Made by a program: the position numbers and the translations under genes. Shown piece after piece: positions 35,495-46,595 of a DNA stretch of 64,000 nucleotides. The number at the start of each line of letters is the position of its first letter. Position 1 is the first letter of the stretch. Location: contig NZ_CP012600.1 of NCBI RefSeq assembly GCF_001278705.1, forward strand, positions 3,039,917 to 3,103,916, given 5' to 3'. The notes below the pieces were generated by a model that was given only the letters and a program-made list of their open reading frames with translations, did no database searches and was not told the DNA's origin. Origin of the DNA: Bacillus gobiensis (GTDB taxonomy: Bacteria; Bacillota; Bacilli; Bacillales; Bacillaceae).

Positions 35495-35755
35495 TTGGAT
35501 ATGTTTTTTGCTTATCTTATGTTGGCAAGTGCTACTCCATTATTTCTATGGCTTGAGAACAAGAAAGTGGCTCTCTCGTCCATTCCGCCGATTATTTTAA
35601 TGTGGATCTTCTTTGGTTTTTATATGACTAGCAGCTTATCTCCTACAGGACATACTCTTATGATCGCACTCTTCGCCATTAACGTCATCGTAGCCCACGT
35701 TGCAATCTTCATTCTATACGGTCTTCCATTGATAAAAAAATACAGGCGGCATTAA
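35495..35755 (+). CDS. ywcE: Spore morphogenesis and germination protein YwcE
   Basis: This 86-residue protein has three membrane helices and a basic C-terminal tail (LIKKYRRH), a holin-like layout. Its sequence ([31 protein letters not shown]) closely matches B. subtilis YwcE, which is needed for normal spore coat structure and germination. The start is TTG with AAGGAGTG. Its leader of about 95 bases holds two repeat elements and a cre-like palindrome. A hairpin follows the stop. Confidence 0.9.
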   Translation: MDMFFAYLMLASATPLFLWLENKKVALSSIPPIILMWIFFGFYMTSSLSPTGHTLMIALFAINVIVAHVAIFILYGLPLIKKYRRH

Positions 35756-35830
35756 AAAAGACTCGGCTGTATTTGCGCCGAGTACTCTTATTTTATACAA
35801 ATAAAAGGCCTGCATTTCGCAGGCCTTTTA
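35756..35830. terminator. Two hairpin terminators, ywcE and qoxD
   Basis: CTCGGC/GCCGAG (35762-35767 and 35777-35782) follows ywcE. A perfect AAAAGGCCTGC/GCAGGCCTTTT stem (35803-35813 and 35819-35829) closes the qox operon on the minus strand. Confidence 0.85.
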
Positions 35831-35831
35831 T

Positions 35832-36215
35832 TTAATGATCGTGATGGTTTTGTTCTGAAGGCTTTTCTCCCTGGGAAGGAGAGTGGCCATCCATATTATC
35901 GCCATGATGATAGTGAGCTGCGAAAATCCAGATCGTTCCGATGACAATCGCAATCGCTGTAAAGAATCCAAAAAGCGTATTGCCAACTTGAATCGTTCCG
36001 TTGTCGCTTTCACTCATGTGCATGAACAGGAACAGCTGGACAGCAGCTTGGATAAGTGCCAATCCAAATATAATCCAAAGCTTGGCCGGCGTACTAAAAT
36101 CTGTCCAAAGTACGACTGCAAATGCGATTAACGTTAAAACGATAGACATTCCAAACCCGATCACATGCTTCCAAGGAAAGTGATTGTGTTCAGCTGTTTT
36201 GCTATTAGCTGCCAT
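35832..36215 (-). CDS. qoxD: Cytochrome aa3-600 menaquinol oxidase subunit IV
   Basis: QoxD is the small subunit IV of the haem-copper quinol oxidase. The 127-residue protein has three membrane helices, with HVIGFGMSIVLTLIAFAVV, the conserved ALIQAAVQLFLFMHM and a third helix, and a His-rich C-terminal tail (HYHHGDNMDGHS and NHHDH). The ATG shares one base with the stop of qoxC (TAATG), showing tight translational coupling. A longer in-frame start would lie inside qoxC and is rejected. Confidence 0.93.
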   Translation of the reverse strand: MAANSKTAEHNHFPWKHVIGFGMSIVLTLIAFAVVLWTDFSTPAKLWIIFGLALIQAAVQLFLFMHMSESDNGTIQVGNTLFGFFTAIAIVIGTIWIFAAHYHHGDNMDGHSPSQGEKPSEQNHHDH

Positions 36216-36829
36216 TAGTGATTCACCATCCCTATGAGATAGACGGCTGTAAAGATAAAGATCCAAACAACGTCTAAAAAGTGCCAGTACAAGCTGGAGA
36301 TGAACAGCTTGGAAGAAGTTTTAGGTGTCAACCCCCGCTTCGCTGTTTGCAGCAAAATCCCGATGATCCAAAAAATTCCGATCGATACGTGAAGTCCGTG
36401 TGTGCCTAACAGGACGAAGAAGGATGACCAGAAAGCACTTGTAGATAACGTCGCTCCTTCATGCACGTAATGCATAAATTCCGTAATCTCGTAGAATACA
36501 AAACCTGCCCCCAATAGCAGAGTGAGAATCATCCAAATCATTACGCCTTTTAAACTTCCTCTGCGCATCTCGTGAATAGCAATTCCGCAGGTGAAGCTGC
36601 TCGTTAATAGCAGGAATGTCATGATCATTACAAGGTTTGGTTCAAAAAGCTCACTTGGTAAAATTCCGCCAGCTGTTCTTTCCCGAAGAGCAAAGTAGGT
36701 CGCAAATAATGTTGAGAACAGCACGATTTCAGCACCAAGGAAAATCCAAAACCCGAGAATATTTAACCGGCCTACTTCAGACTGGTATTCCAAAGGGGCA
36801 TTGGTATTGGTTTGTTCTGCATGCTCCAT
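36215..36829 (-). CDS. qoxC: Cytochrome aa3-600 menaquinol oxidase subunit III
   Basis: This is a 204-residue subunit III with five membrane helices. LNILGFWIFLGAEIVLFSTLFATYF is the conserved second-helix region carrying the Glu of subunit III proteins, and GLHVSIGIFWIIGI and LYWHFLDVVWIFIFTAVYLIG are diagnostic. It stabilises the core of the oxidase and its proton-uptake route. It begins three bases after the qoxB stop and overlaps qoxD by one base. Confidence 0.95.
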   Translation of the reverse strand: MEHAEQTNTNAPLEYQSEVGRLNILGFWIFLGAEIVLFSTLFATYFALRERTAGGILPSELFEPNLVMIMTFLLLTSSFTCGIAIHEMRRGSLKGVMIWMILTLLLGAGFVFYEITEFMHYVHEGATLSTSAFWSSFFVLLGTHGLHVSIGIFWIIGILLQTAKRGLTPKTSSKLFISSLYWHFLDVVWIFIFTAVYLIGMVNH

Positions 36830-36832
36830 CCG

Positions 36833-38779
36833 TCACGCCTCCTTGTTCTTCAATTCTGTTTCTTTTACTTCGTCTAAGCCTACATAGTGGCCGTCTTCGT
36901 AATCAAATGAACGTAGAATCATCGTGATGAAAACGCCGATAACTCCGACAATCCCCATCCAGTACCATTCAAACACCAATCCGAAGCCCGCAAATCCGAA
37001 GAAGCAAGACATAACAAACGGCCGTCCCGAATAGTTCGGCATATGAATTTTCTTGAACTTGCTTTCCGGATGGACATCCACTTTATCATGCTTCATTTGC
37101 CAGAAAGCATCCATTGATTTAACTTCAGGAAGCACGGCAAAGTTGTAATGCGGTGGAATCGCAGATGAAGTTGCCCATTCAAGCGTACGTCCAAGCTCCC
37201 ATGAATCTCCGTTTGTTTCTCGTTTTGAATAACGGAAGCTGTAATAGATGTTGTAGCAAAGGATAATAAAACCAACACCCATTAACAATGCTCCGAATGA
37301 AGAAAGCATATTCAATGCTGTCCAGCCGTCTTCAGGACCGTATGTGTAAATACGGCGCGGCATTCCTTGAAGTCCCAAGAAATACTGCGGGAAGAAACAA
37401 ACATTAAATCCGATCATAAATATCCAGAAGAACCATTTGCCGATCCGTTCATTTAATTTATGGCCGAACATTTTCGGGTACCAGTAGACGAATCCGGCAA
37501 AGCAAGCAAACACGGTTCCGGCAATTAATACGTAGTGGAAGTGAGATACAAGGAAGTACGTATTATGATACTGGTAGTCTGCTGCTGCCATTGCAAGCAT
37601 GACCCCGGTCACCCCGCCGATAACAAAGTTCGGGATAAATGCGAGTGCCCAAAGCATTGGTGTTGTCAGCCTGATTCTTCCTCGATACATCGTAAAGAGC
37701 CAGTTAAATATTTTCACACCGGTCGGAATCGATATTGCCATCGTCGTGATCGAGAAAAATGAGTTAACCGCTGCACTGTTACCCATTGTGTAAAAGTGGT
37801 GAACCCACACGACGAAGCTGAGAACAGAGATTGCAATTATAGAACCAACCATAGCTTTGTAACCGAAAAGCTGTTTTCGTGCAAACGTAGAAATAATCTC
37901 AGAGAATATTCCAAACGCCGGAAGTATAACAATGTAAACTTCAGGATGTCCCCAAACCCAGAACAGGTTCGCCCAAAGCATTGGCATTCCGCCGTTTTGG
38001 AGGGTGAAAAATGCTGTTCCAAACAATCTGTCAAAGGTCATAAGTGCTAAAGCAACCGTAAGTACAGGGAAAGCAAATATTATAATCATGCTTGTAATGA
38101 GAGTTGTCCAGGTAAACATCGGCATTCTCATCAGCGTCATACCTTTTGTACGCATTTTTAAAATGGTTACAAAAAAGTTAATCCCTGTAAGAAGGGTACC
38201 AATACCGGTAATCTGCAAGCCAAGCAGGTAATAGTTCTGCCCAGGACCAGGGCTCATTTCATTTCCTGCCAGCGGCATGTAAGCCGTCCAGCCTGCTGCC
38301 GGAGATCCTCCGATAACAAAGGAAATATTAAACAGCATGGCGCCGATCATGAAGGTCCAAAAGCTTAAGTTGTTTAAATACGGAAATGCAACATCTCGTG
38401 CTCCGATTTGAAGCGGAACAACCACGTTGATCAATCCGATTAAAAATGGCATAGCCATGAAAAGAATCATGATTGTTCCGTGTGTTGTAAAGACTTCATT
38501 ATAGTGCTGTGAGTTTAAAAATTCATTGTTAGGAAGCGTTAATTGGGCACGCATCATCAATCCGTCGACTCCGCCGCGGAAAAGCATCAAAACAGCTGCC
38601 AAGATGTACATGATCCCTAATTTTTTATGATCAACGGTCGTGATCCATTCTGACCAAAGCCATTTCCATTTTTTGAAGTAAGTCAGTACAAAAAGGATGG
38701 CAATCGACGTTAATCCTATTGAAATTTGAGCTCCAAGTATTAACGGATCACCAGTGACAAAAAATTCATCCCATTTCAT
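36833..38779 (-). CDS. qoxB: Cytochrome aa3-600 menaquinol oxidase subunit I
   Basis: QoxB is the catalytic haem-copper subunit, reducing O2 to water and pumping protons. The 648-residue protein has about 14 helices. Visible landmarks are THGTIMILF (low-spin haem ligand His), [15 protein letters not shown] (the CuB His cross-linked to Tyr), [10 protein letters not shown] (two CuB histidines) and HFHYVLIAG (haem a3 and a ligands). The N-terminal extension and C-terminal tail are those of QoxB rather than CtaD. It is the second gene of qoxABCD. Confidence 0.97.
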   Translation of the reverse strand: MKWDEFFVTGDPLILGAQISIGLTSIAILFVLTYFKKWKWLWSEWITTVDHKKLGIMYILAAVLMLFRGGVDGLMMRAQLTLPNNEFLNSQHYNEVFTTHGTIMILFMAMPFLIGLINVVVPLQIGARDVAFPYLNNLSFWTFMIGAMLFNISFVIGGSPAAGWTAYMPLAGNEMSPGPGQNYYLLGLQITGIGTLLTGINFFVTILKMRTKGMTLMRMPMFTWTTLITSMIIIFAFPVLTVALALMTFDRLFGTAFFTLQNGGMPMLWANLFWVWGHPEVYIVILPAFGIFSEIISTFARKQLFGYKAMVGSIIAISVLSFVVWVHHFYTMGNSAAVNSFFSITTMAISIPTGVKIFNWLFTMYRGRIRLTTPMLWALAFIPNFVIGGVTGVMLAMAAADYQYHNTYFLVSHFHYVLIAGTVFACFAGFVYWYPKMFGHKLNERIGKWFFWIFMIGFNVCFFPQYFLGLQGMPRRIYTYGPEDGWTALNMLSSFGALLMGVGFIILCYNIYYSFRYSKRETNGDSWELGRTLEWATSSAIPPHYNFAVLPEVKSMDAFWQMKHDKVDVHPESKFKKIHMPNYSGRPFVMSCFFGFAGFGLVFEWYWMGIVGVIGVFITMILRSFDYEDGHYVGLDEVKETELKNKEA

Positions 38780-38806
38780 TTAAGCTTCCTCCTTTCCTGG
38801 CGAGTT

Positions 38807-39754
38807 TTATTTCTCTTTAGGATCTTCATATTTATCGTAGAATGATGGTTGTTCTGTATGAGCCTTCGAATGAGGAAGTGTAGGCTTAAACCCTAATTTC
38901 TCCCGGGCGCCTAAAGCATATTCCGCGTCTTCACCGTGAGAAACAAACCCAAGATGTGTAGACGAATATTCTTGCTCACCCACGTGCTCAGGAAGCATTA
39001 AGTAATTATACATATCCTCGGTCAGTTTCGGAGCGTCGCCTTGTGTTTGGGAAACCCATTCGTTAAAATCGTTTTCTTCCATGGCATTCACATTAAATTT
39101 TTGTTCGGCAAACCCGTCGCCGTTAAAGTTTGCATTACGCCCTTTATAAGTCCCTTCCTCATCTGCTTGAAGGTACTGCTCCATTTCCATTCCGGCCATG
39201 GCGTATTCCTGACCGCCAAGCTGAGGAATCCAAAGGGAGTTCATAGAATCCGCAGACGTAAGCTTAAACAAAATCGGACGGTCTGTAGGTATATTTAAGT
39301 AATTCACAGTCTCAATTTCTTGTTCTGGATAACTGAAAATCCATTTCCAATCGACTGATGTTGCATAAACTACCAAAGGTTCTTCATTTTCACTAACTTT
39401 CGGTGCTTCTTCCAATGAATAAATCGTACGAACCGTTGGTATCGCTAATGCTGTGACAATTATTATAGGGATCACAGTCCAGACCACTTCTAAAAATGTA
39501 TTCCCTTCATTATCGGGATCATATTTGCTTTTGCTATTTTTACGCTCGCGATATTTTACTAATATAATTGTAAACAAAACGAAAACCACGCCAACGATAA
39601 ACAGCATGAAGCCGATTGACAGAAGGATAAGATCTTTTTGCTGTTCGGCTACCGGGCCTTTAGGATCGAGAACCGCCGCATTGCTGCACCCGCCAAGCAA
39701 AAGCATTGTAACAGCCATAGCTAATAATATCAGTGGTTTATATGCTCTGAACAT
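38807..39754 (-). CDS. qoxA: Cytochrome aa3-600 menaquinol oxidase subunit II
   Basis: QoxA is subunit II, here a 315-residue lipoprotein: signal peptide with lipobox LLGGC (Cys23), two membrane helices, then a periplasm-side cupredoxin domain. The CuA cysteine ligands found in cytochrome c oxidases are missing, as expected for a quinol oxidase. WIPQLGGQEYAMAGMEM is conserved. The ATG at 39754 with AAGGTGATC spacing is preferred over one nine bases upstream. It heads the qoxABCD operon. The 289 bases upstream hold its promoter; I did not identify a regulator site with confidence. Confidence 0.95.
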   Translation of the reverse strand: MFRAYKPLILLAMAVTMLLLGGCSNAAVLDPKGPVAEQQKDLILLSIGFMLFIVGVVFVLFTIILVKYRERKNSKSKYDPDNEGNTFLEVVWTVIPIIIVTALAIPTVRTIYSLEEAPKVSENEEPLVVYATSVDWKWIFSYPEQEIETVNYLNIPTDRPILFKLTSADSMNSLWIPQLGGQEYAMAGMEMEQYLQADEEGTYKGRNANFNGDGFAEQKFNVNAMEENDFNEWVSQTQGDAPKLTEDMYNYLMLPEHVGEQEYSSTHLGFVSHGEDAEYALGAREKLGFKPTLPHSKAHTEQPSFYDKYEDPKEK

Positions 39755-40043
39755 GAGGATCACCTTCCTTCCTATAGATGTTATGTTGTTTTTTAATACG
39801 ATGATTGAAAAGAAGCATATTCTACTTATGTAATGCTAACAAAATCCTTATCTGATGACCTTATCTTTTTCAAAAGTTCAATCTAAGTTCAACTAAATGT
39901 CATAAATTCGACATATTTTGTCCACGATTGTTCTTTTTAACGAAAGGATTTGGGCACTCAAACATATAGAGTAGATGTTTCTATCCTATAAAGGTTTACC
40001 ACAATAAAAAAGTTTGGTCAATATGCCAAAAAGTATTCTTTCA

Positions 40044-41042
40044 TTATCCCTTACTATCAGAATAACCATTTGGATGCTTCTTAAACCAAGCCCATGCGCT
40101 TTCTATGATCGTATCTAGATCTGCATAGCGAGGTTTCCATCCAAGTTCACTCATCGCTTTATCAGATGAGGCAATCAACTGTGCCGGATCACCCGCACGC
40201 CGCGGTGCGATTTTTGCTGGTATTGCGTGGCCCGTTACCTTGCGGGCAGTCTCAACTACTTGCTTTACTGAGAAGCCTGTCCCATTGCCCAGGTTGAAGA
40301 TACCGCTTCCTTTTCCTTTCCCAAGATGCTCAAGTGCGAGGATGTGCGCCTCTACAAGATCCATAACGTGAATATAATCTCTTATGCATGTCCCATCCTC
40401 TGTAGGATAATCATCACCAAATATTTTAATCTGTTCCCTTTTTCCGAGCGCTACCTGAAGGATGATCGGAATCAAATGAGTTTCCGGCTGATGGTCTTCT
40501 CCTACCAGACCTTCCGGATGGGCCCCTGCGACATTAAAGTATCTTAGAATGACGTGCTGTATTCCATAGGCCTCTTCCGCCCATTTCAGCATCTTTTCAA
40601 TCGCCAGCTTTGTTTCACCGTAAGGATTCGCCGGGTTCGTCTCGTCAGTTTCTAAAATTGGTACATGCTTCGGTTCCCCGTATGTAGCTGCTGTTGATGA
40701 AAAAACGATTGATTTTACCCCGAATTCCTTCATGGCCTTTAGCAGACAGACCGCACCGTACACATTGTTATCATAATACTTTAACGGTTCTGCCATACTT
40801 TCTCCAACTAGAGAATCCGCTGCAAAGTGCATGACTGAATCAATTTCATTTTCTGTAAACACGCGTTTTAAAGTATCATAATCTCGTAAATCGCCCTCAT
40901 AATAAACCGCGCCAGCGAGTACCGCCTCTTTATGCCCTGTCTGTACATTATCGATAATAACAGGAGTTTCTCCTTTATTTAATAATGCAGCCACCGCATG
41001 GCTTCCGATAAATCCTGCTCCTCCACATACTAACACTGCCAT
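40044..41042 (-). CDS. galE: UDP-glucose 4-epimerase
   Basis: GalE interconverts UDP-glucose and UDP-galactose. The 332-residue extended SDR has the NAD motif GGAGFIGSHAV at the N-terminus, the catalytic Ser-Tyr-Lys set (SSTAATYGEP near 121 and PYGETKLAIEKML with Tyr and Lys near 145-149), and RYFNVAGAHPEGLVGEDH. The start at 41042 has AAAGGAGG; an ATG 21 bases upstream overlaps it. The gene is single here, between qoxA and the slrA region. It probably serves surface-polysaccharide precursors, since no galK or galT is nearby. Confidence 0.95.
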   Translation of the reverse strand: MAVLVCGGAGFIGSHAVAALLNKGETPVIIDNVQTGHKEAVLAGAVYYEGDLRDYDTLKRVFTENEIDSVMHFAADSLVGESMAEPLKYYDNNVYGAVCLLKAMKEFGVKSIVFSSTAATYGEPKHVPILETDETNPANPYGETKLAIEKMLKWAEEAYGIQHVILRYFNVAGAHPEGLVGEDHQPETHLIPIILQVALGKREQIKIFGDDYPTEDGTCIRDYIHVMDLVEAHILALEHLGKGKGSGIFNLGNGTGFSVKQVVETARKVTGHAIPAKIAPRRAGDPAQLIASSDKAMSELGWKPRYADLDTIIESAWAWFKKHPNGYSDSKG

Positions 41043-41419
41043 TTCATTTCCTCCTTTTTTCATCCATCCTTCAGTTCTCGAATTCTATTTTAACATGTTT
41101 AAAATTGTTAAATAAGTGGAATCGACAAGATAACACACCACCGTTTTCTAGTAGCGAACAGCACCATTTCATCAATTTACTTATATCGACTATTCTACTC
41201 TCAGTTTGATAGGTCTTTCCGCTTATTTTTTATTTGAATACTACCCAGCAACCCAAGGATTGATTATCATGAATTATAAGAATATATGGATTAATTAGTC
41301 ATTTTTTTAGGGATGTGGTAGTAGTTTGATTCTCTGCTCTGTGAAATTTGTCATTTGTTAAGACATTTTGTCAGAAACGGTCAGCTGTTTTACAAGTCTT
41401 AAGAAAGCAGGGGGATGCT
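41043..41419. other. Intergenic region where ywcC is expected
   Basis: This region holds the galE promoter and, on the other side, the leader of the SinI/SlrA-like gene. I find no ORF for the TetR-type repressor YwcC, which accompanies slrA in B. subtilis, on either strand, and no strong operator-like palindrome. Confidence 0.5.
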
Positions 41420-41548
41420 ATGAAAGAGGAAATGGATGAGGTAAAATTAGATGCAGATTGGGTGTTTCTAATCCTGGAAGCCAAAAAAATCGGATTGAGC
41501 ATTAATGATGTAAAAGAATTTCTTCTTTCAAGAGAGAAAAAGGGATAA
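41420..41548 (+). CDS. slrA: SinI/SlrA-type antirepressor
   Basis: This is a 42-residue protein consisting almost only of the SinI domain: LDADWVFLILEAKKIGLSINDVKEFLL aligns with the SinR-binding two-helix hook of SinI and SlrA. These antirepressors bind SinR (or SlrR) and thereby switch cells towards biofilm matrix production. The position directly upstream of ywcB-ywcA is that of slrA in B. subtilis. The ATG at 41420 has an AGGGGGA RBS; a longer frame starting upstream has none. No sinR is in the window, and the usual repressor ywcC is missing beside it. Confidence 0.85.
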   Translation: MKEEMDEVKLDADWVFLILEAKKIGLSINDVKEFLLSREKKG

Positions 41549-41551
41549 GTA

Positions 41552-41565
41552 AGACAGCGTTTACT
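41552..41565 (+). promoter_or_regulatory. Possible cre site upstream of ywcB-ywcA
   Basis: AGACAGCGTTTACT fits the cre consensus at 12 of 14 positions and lies in the leader region of the acetate-type symporter genes, a class often repressed by CcpA. Confidence 0.4.
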
Positions 41566-41782
41566 TATGACATGTGATTGAAGACAAAGCTGTATTGACC
41601 CACGATCAAGCCAGACAAAATTGCAGAAATGGCGCAATCAATACGTTTGACGTCATTTCTTGTACAAATAACACTAATTGATATGGCTCTCTATATGAAA
41701 CTATTTGAATAAAGAACCGGGCAGCTCCATAATCTTAACTGACGCGGGTCAATAGTCAAATTATTTTTCTAAGGAGGAAGCC

Positions 41783-42100
41783 ATGACAGAAAAGAAAGAA
41801 TTAAATTACCGTGAAATTGCTTCATCACCAGCCTTTCAAAGATTACTGAAAAGAAAGCGCTTATTTATTGCTCCCATTGCTATATTCTTCTTTGTTTATT
41901 ATTTTTCTCTGCCAGTTTTGACATCCTACTTTACGTTCCTCAATCAGCCGGCGATCGGAGCTATTACCTGGGCTTGGCTGTTTGCCATTACTCAATTTAT
42001 CATGACGTGGGTTCTTTGTATATTATATTCTAAAAAGGCAGCACAATTCGACCAAGATGTAAACGCTTTAAAAAATGAGATTGGAGGAACAGATGCATGA
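41783..42100 (+). CDS. ywcB: DUF485 membrane protein YwcB
   Basis: This 105-residue protein has two membrane helices and the DUF485 signature: FQRLLKRKRLFIAPIAIFFFVYYF early and FAITQFIMTWVLCILY later. DUF485 proteins are almost always encoded with an SSS-family acetate/pyruvate symporter (YjcH-ActP in E. coli) and are thought to assist it. An AAGGAGG RBS is present. The last four bases overlap the start of ywcA (ATGA), so the two are coupled. Confidence 0.92.
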   Translation: MTEKKELNYREIASSPAFQRLLKRKRLFIAPIAIFFFVYYFSLPVLTSYFTFLNQPAIGAITWAWLFAITQFIMTWVLCILYSKKAAQFDQDVNALKNEIGGTDA

Positions 42101-43632
42101 GTATGACAGCATTTATTCTTTTTTTGGCGATTGTCGGTCTTACTCTTGTCATCACGTATTTTGCAGCACGAAAAACGAAGACAACGAGTGAATTTTATAC
42201 TGCCGGAGGAGGTTTGTCCGGATTTCAAAACGGAATGGCAATCGCAGGCGACTACATGTCGGCGGCCTCATTTCTTGGTATTGCCGGGATGATCGCCTTA
42301 AACGGCTTTGACGGATTCTTTTATAGCATTGGCTTTCTCGTTGCCTATTTAGTGGTATTGTATATCGTGGCAGAACCGCTCAGGAACTTAGGAAAATATA
42401 CGATGGCAGATATGATTGCCGCCCGATTTAAACAGAAAAAAATACGAGGAGTCGCAGCACTCAATACGATTGCCATCTCGACCTTTTACATGATAGCCCA
42501 GCTGGTCGGCGCAGGTGCACTCATTCGTTTGCTTCTGGGAATTGACTACACAATTGCCGTATTAATAGTTGGTATTTTAATGACCATTTACGTCGTTTTT
42601 GGCGGCATGATCGCGACCAGCTGGGTCCAGATCATTAAAGCCGGGCTTCTTATGGCTGGAACACTCATTATTTCTATTATGGTATTTGCAAAATTCGGGT
42701 TTAGCATTACCGATATGTTTGAGCAGATGAAAGCCGCCACACCGCTGGGAACCGATTTTTTAAACCCGGGAAATAAATACAATGTTCCGATGGAGACCCT
42801 TTCTCTTAATTTGGCACTTGTGCTCGGTACTGCAGGGCTTCCTCACATTCTCATTCGTTTTTACACCGTGCGGGATGCACAGACCGCAAGAAAATCCGTT
42901 GTGTCTGCCACATGGATTATTGGGATCTTTTATATTATGACAGTCTTTTTGGGATTCGGTGCGGCAGCATTTGTAGGAACAGATGCAATTTTAGAAGGTG
43001 ATGCAGCCGGCAATATGGCAGCGCCTCTTCTTGCTCAGGCTCTGGGAGGAGACTTCTTATTCGCTTTTGTATCAGCAGTTGCTTTCGCTACCATTTTAGC
43101 TGTTGTGACCGGCCTCGTTCTTTCGGCCGCATCCGCCTTTGCCCATGATATTTACAGCCAGATTATTCGCAAAGGAGAGGCAACTGAGAAAGAACAAATG
43201 GTGGCTGCAAGATGGGCTTCTATCGGGGTTTCGGTTCTTTCTATCCTGTTAGCAATCTTTGCCCAATCTCTTAATGTCGCTTTTCTTGTGGCCCTTGCGT
43301 TTGCAGTGGCAGCCAGCGCCAACCTGCCTCTCATTATCTTTACTGTTTTTTGGAAACGCTTTAATTCGGTGGGCGCATTAACAGGCAGCCTCGTCGGTCT
43401 ATTAAGCGCCTTGGTTCTTGTTTCTATTAGCCCTAGCGTGTGGAGTCCTGATGGATCTGCTATTTTTACTGGTGAACCGTTGATCCCACTCTCAAATCCC
43501 GGCATCATCTCGATCCCACTCGGATTTTTAGCTGCCTATTTAGGAACGATTCTTTCCCCTGAGAAGGCAGACACAGACGCTTATGCTGAAATCCAAGTAA
43601 AGGCAAATACCGGTATCCATATGGATTCATAG
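42097..43632 (+). CDS. ywcA: Sodium:solute symporter, acetate/monocarboxylate type
   Basis: This 511-residue SSS-family carrier has 13 predicted helices. The ActP-type opening FYTAGGGLSGFQNGMAIAGDYMSAASFLGIAG (residues about 32-64) holds the sodium-site signature, and GTAGLPHILIRFYTVRDA near 250 is also typical. It most resembles acetate/glycolate and pyruvate permeases. It is coupled to the DUF485 gene ywcB. With pta (acetate formation) and glcDF (glycolate oxidation) in the same window, uptake of small carboxylates is plausible; the true substrate is unproven. A strong terminator follows. Confidence 0.92.
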   Translation: MSMTAFILFLAIVGLTLVITYFAARKTKTTSEFYTAGGGLSGFQNGMAIAGDYMSAASFLGIAGMIALNGFDGFFYSIGFLVAYLVVLYIVAEPLRNLGKYTMADMIAARFKQKKIRGVAALNTIAISTFYMIAQLVGAGALIRLLLGIDYTIAVLIVGILMTIYVVFGGMIATSWVQIIKAGLLMAGTLIISIMVFAKFGFSITDMFEQMKAATPLGTDFLNPGNKYNVPMETLSLNLALVLGTAGLPHILIRFYTVRDAQTARKSVVSATWIIGIFYIMTVFLGFGAAAFVGTDAILEGDAAGNMAAPLLAQALGGDFLFAFVSAVAFATILAVVTGLVLSAASAFAHDIYSQIIRKGEATEKEQMVAARWASIGVSVLSILLAIFAQSLNVAFLVALAFAVAASANLPLIIFTVFWKRFNSVGALTGSLVGLLSALVLVSISPSVWSPDGSAIFTGEPLIPLSNPGIISIPLGFLAAYLGTILSPEKADTDAYAEIQVKANTGIHMDS

Positions 43633-43671
43633 AAAAACAAGCACAATCTGCAAAAAGATTGTGCTTGTTTT

Positions 43672-43673
<2 letters not shown>
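43633..43673. terminator. Bidirectional terminator ywcA/thiE
   Basis: AACAAGCACAATCT and AGATTGTGCTTGTT arms form a perfect 14-bp stem with a six-base loop and T-runs on both sides. Confidence 0.92.
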
Positions 43674-45154
<1,481 letters not shown>

Positions 45155-45211
45155 CGTATTCTCCTCCTTAAGGTATTCCTTTTTTACCCGTTCCTTCTCC
45201 AAGGATAACAA

Positions 45212-46108
45212 TTATTTTCTGACCGAACGCCACATATAGGATGTCGTATGGTCGATCCATGCCCTTGCAGCAAATGGCAAATATCTATCCTTCCGCCAGA
45301 TGATACCCAGGTGCCATGGAATTGACGGGTTCACAAGGGGAATTTTCCGTACTTTTTCCGGGTCCAAGTCTCTGCAGATTCTTTCCGGCAACAGGCCTAT
45401 CCCTAAGTTGGCATAAACCATCTCGCTGATGAAATCCCATTGCGAGGTTTCATAAATCACGGTTGGATGGAAGCCTGCTTTCACACATTCCATGGTTATT
45501 CGATCATGCAAGACAAAATCTTCTCGAAAGAAGACAAACGACTGGTCATGCAGATCTTTCAGCTCCACTTCCTTTTCATTGGCAAACGGATGAGAAGGGT
45601 GGACAATCAACATCAGATTCTCTTCTACTATCGTAAACTTATGAAAAATTTCTTCATTAGCCGGCAAAACTACTACGCCAATGTCTAACGATCCTTCGCC
45701 TACACTGTTTTGAACGGTAATCGATCCATGCTCGAACAGCTGAAATGTCACGTTTGGATATTTTTTGCGAAAATCGCCCATGACCCTCGGAAAAAAACCG
45801 GAACCAATCATAGGCGGCAGCCCGATTCGAATATGCCCCTTTTTCACATTCATTAAGTCATTAATTTCAGAGGTCAGATTTTGAAATGATTTTGTTATTT
45901 CTTTCCCCTGAATGTACATGCTCTCTCCGGCGTCTGTCAGTTCAATTTGTCTGCCATTGCGGTAGAACAGCTCTACTCCGAGTTCTTCTTCAAGGTTTTT
46001 TATCATTTTACTAATGGTCGGCTGGGATACGTATAATGATTCCGCCGCTTTCGTAAAGCTTTTTAAACGGGCGACCTCCAAGAAATAAGTTAAATGGCGA
46101 ATATCCAA
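45212..46108 (-). CDS. ywbI: LysR-type regulator YwbI (CidR type)
   Basis: This 298-residue LysR-family regulator has an N-terminal winged helix (HLTYFLEVARLKSFTKAAESLYVSQPTISKMIKNLEEELG) and a C-terminal effector-binding domain. It is divergent from ywbH-ywbG across about 110 bases, matching B. subtilis, where the LysR protein controls the Cid-like genes in response to acetate or pyruvate overflow. The intergenic region has T-N11-A type candidates (for example around 46145-46185), but I could not choose one. It may be cotranscribed with thiM downstream. Confidence 0.9.
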   Translation of the reverse strand: MDIRHLTYFLEVARLKSFTKAAESLYVSQPTISKMIKNLEEELGVELFYRNGRQIELTDAGESMYIQGKEITKSFQNLTSEINDLMNVKKGHIRIGLPPMIGSGFFPRVMGDFRKKYPNVTFQLFEHGSITVQNSVGEGSLDIGVVVLPANEEIFHKFTIVEENLMLIVHPSHPFANEKEVELKDLHDQSFVFFREDFVLHDRITMECVKAGFHPTVIYETSQWDFISEMVYANLGIGLLPERICRDLDPEKVRKIPLVNPSIPWHLGIIWRKDRYLPFAARAWIDHTTSYMWRSVRK

Positions 46109-46220
46109 TGTTTGAACTCACCTTCCATAGATAAAAGTAATATCACCTATTCTTTTTATATATTTTACCTATAACAAAACGTCCTGTACACTAATTACTA
46201 TAAGAAAGGGTGTGCTGAAA

Positions 46221-46595
46221 ATGAAAAAGTTTCTTATTGGTTCGCTGCAGGTCGCTCTTTTGTTTATTTTTGCTCGATTTATGAATTTTGTCGTTGAAAT
46301 TCTTCACATAAATATTCCAGGAAGCATTCTTGGTCTTATCGTACTATTCATTTTGCTTCATTTCAAAGTGATTAAAGTGGAATGGCTGGAGATTGGAGCA
46401 TTATGGCTGCTTGGAGAACTGCTTTTGTTCTTCATCCCATCAGCCGTTGGTGTTATCGAATATAAAACATTAATGTCAGAATACGGTATAAGCATCCTGC
46501 TCATTGTTATTATGAGTACTTTTTTTGTGATGGTAACTACCGGGAGTTTAACTCAGTTCATTGCGAAACGAAAGGAGAAGAAAAAAATATGCTGA
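46221..46595 (+). CDS. ywbH: CidA/LrgA-type holin-like protein YwbH
   Basis: This 124-residue protein has four membrane helices, with the CidA/LrgA pattern INIPGSILGLIVLFILLHFKVIKVEWLEIGA and FFIPSAVGVIEY. CidA-type proteins form holin-like oligomers and together with CidB are implicated in pyruvate/acetate transport and programmed lysis. The ATG at 46221 has AAAGGGTG; one nine bases earlier overlaps it. It overlaps ywbG by seven bases. Confidence 0.92.
   Translation: MKKFLIGSLQVALLFIFARFMNFVVEILHINIPGSILGLIVLFILLHFKVIKVEWLEIGALWLLGELLLFFIPSAVGVIEYKTLMSEYGISILLIVIMSTFFVMVTTGSLTQFIAKRKEKKKIC

Noticed and set aside
42755..42775. Second Noc site (ACCCGGGAAAT) inside ywcA
   Set aside because: Only one half matches the consensus well; four of 14 positions differ.
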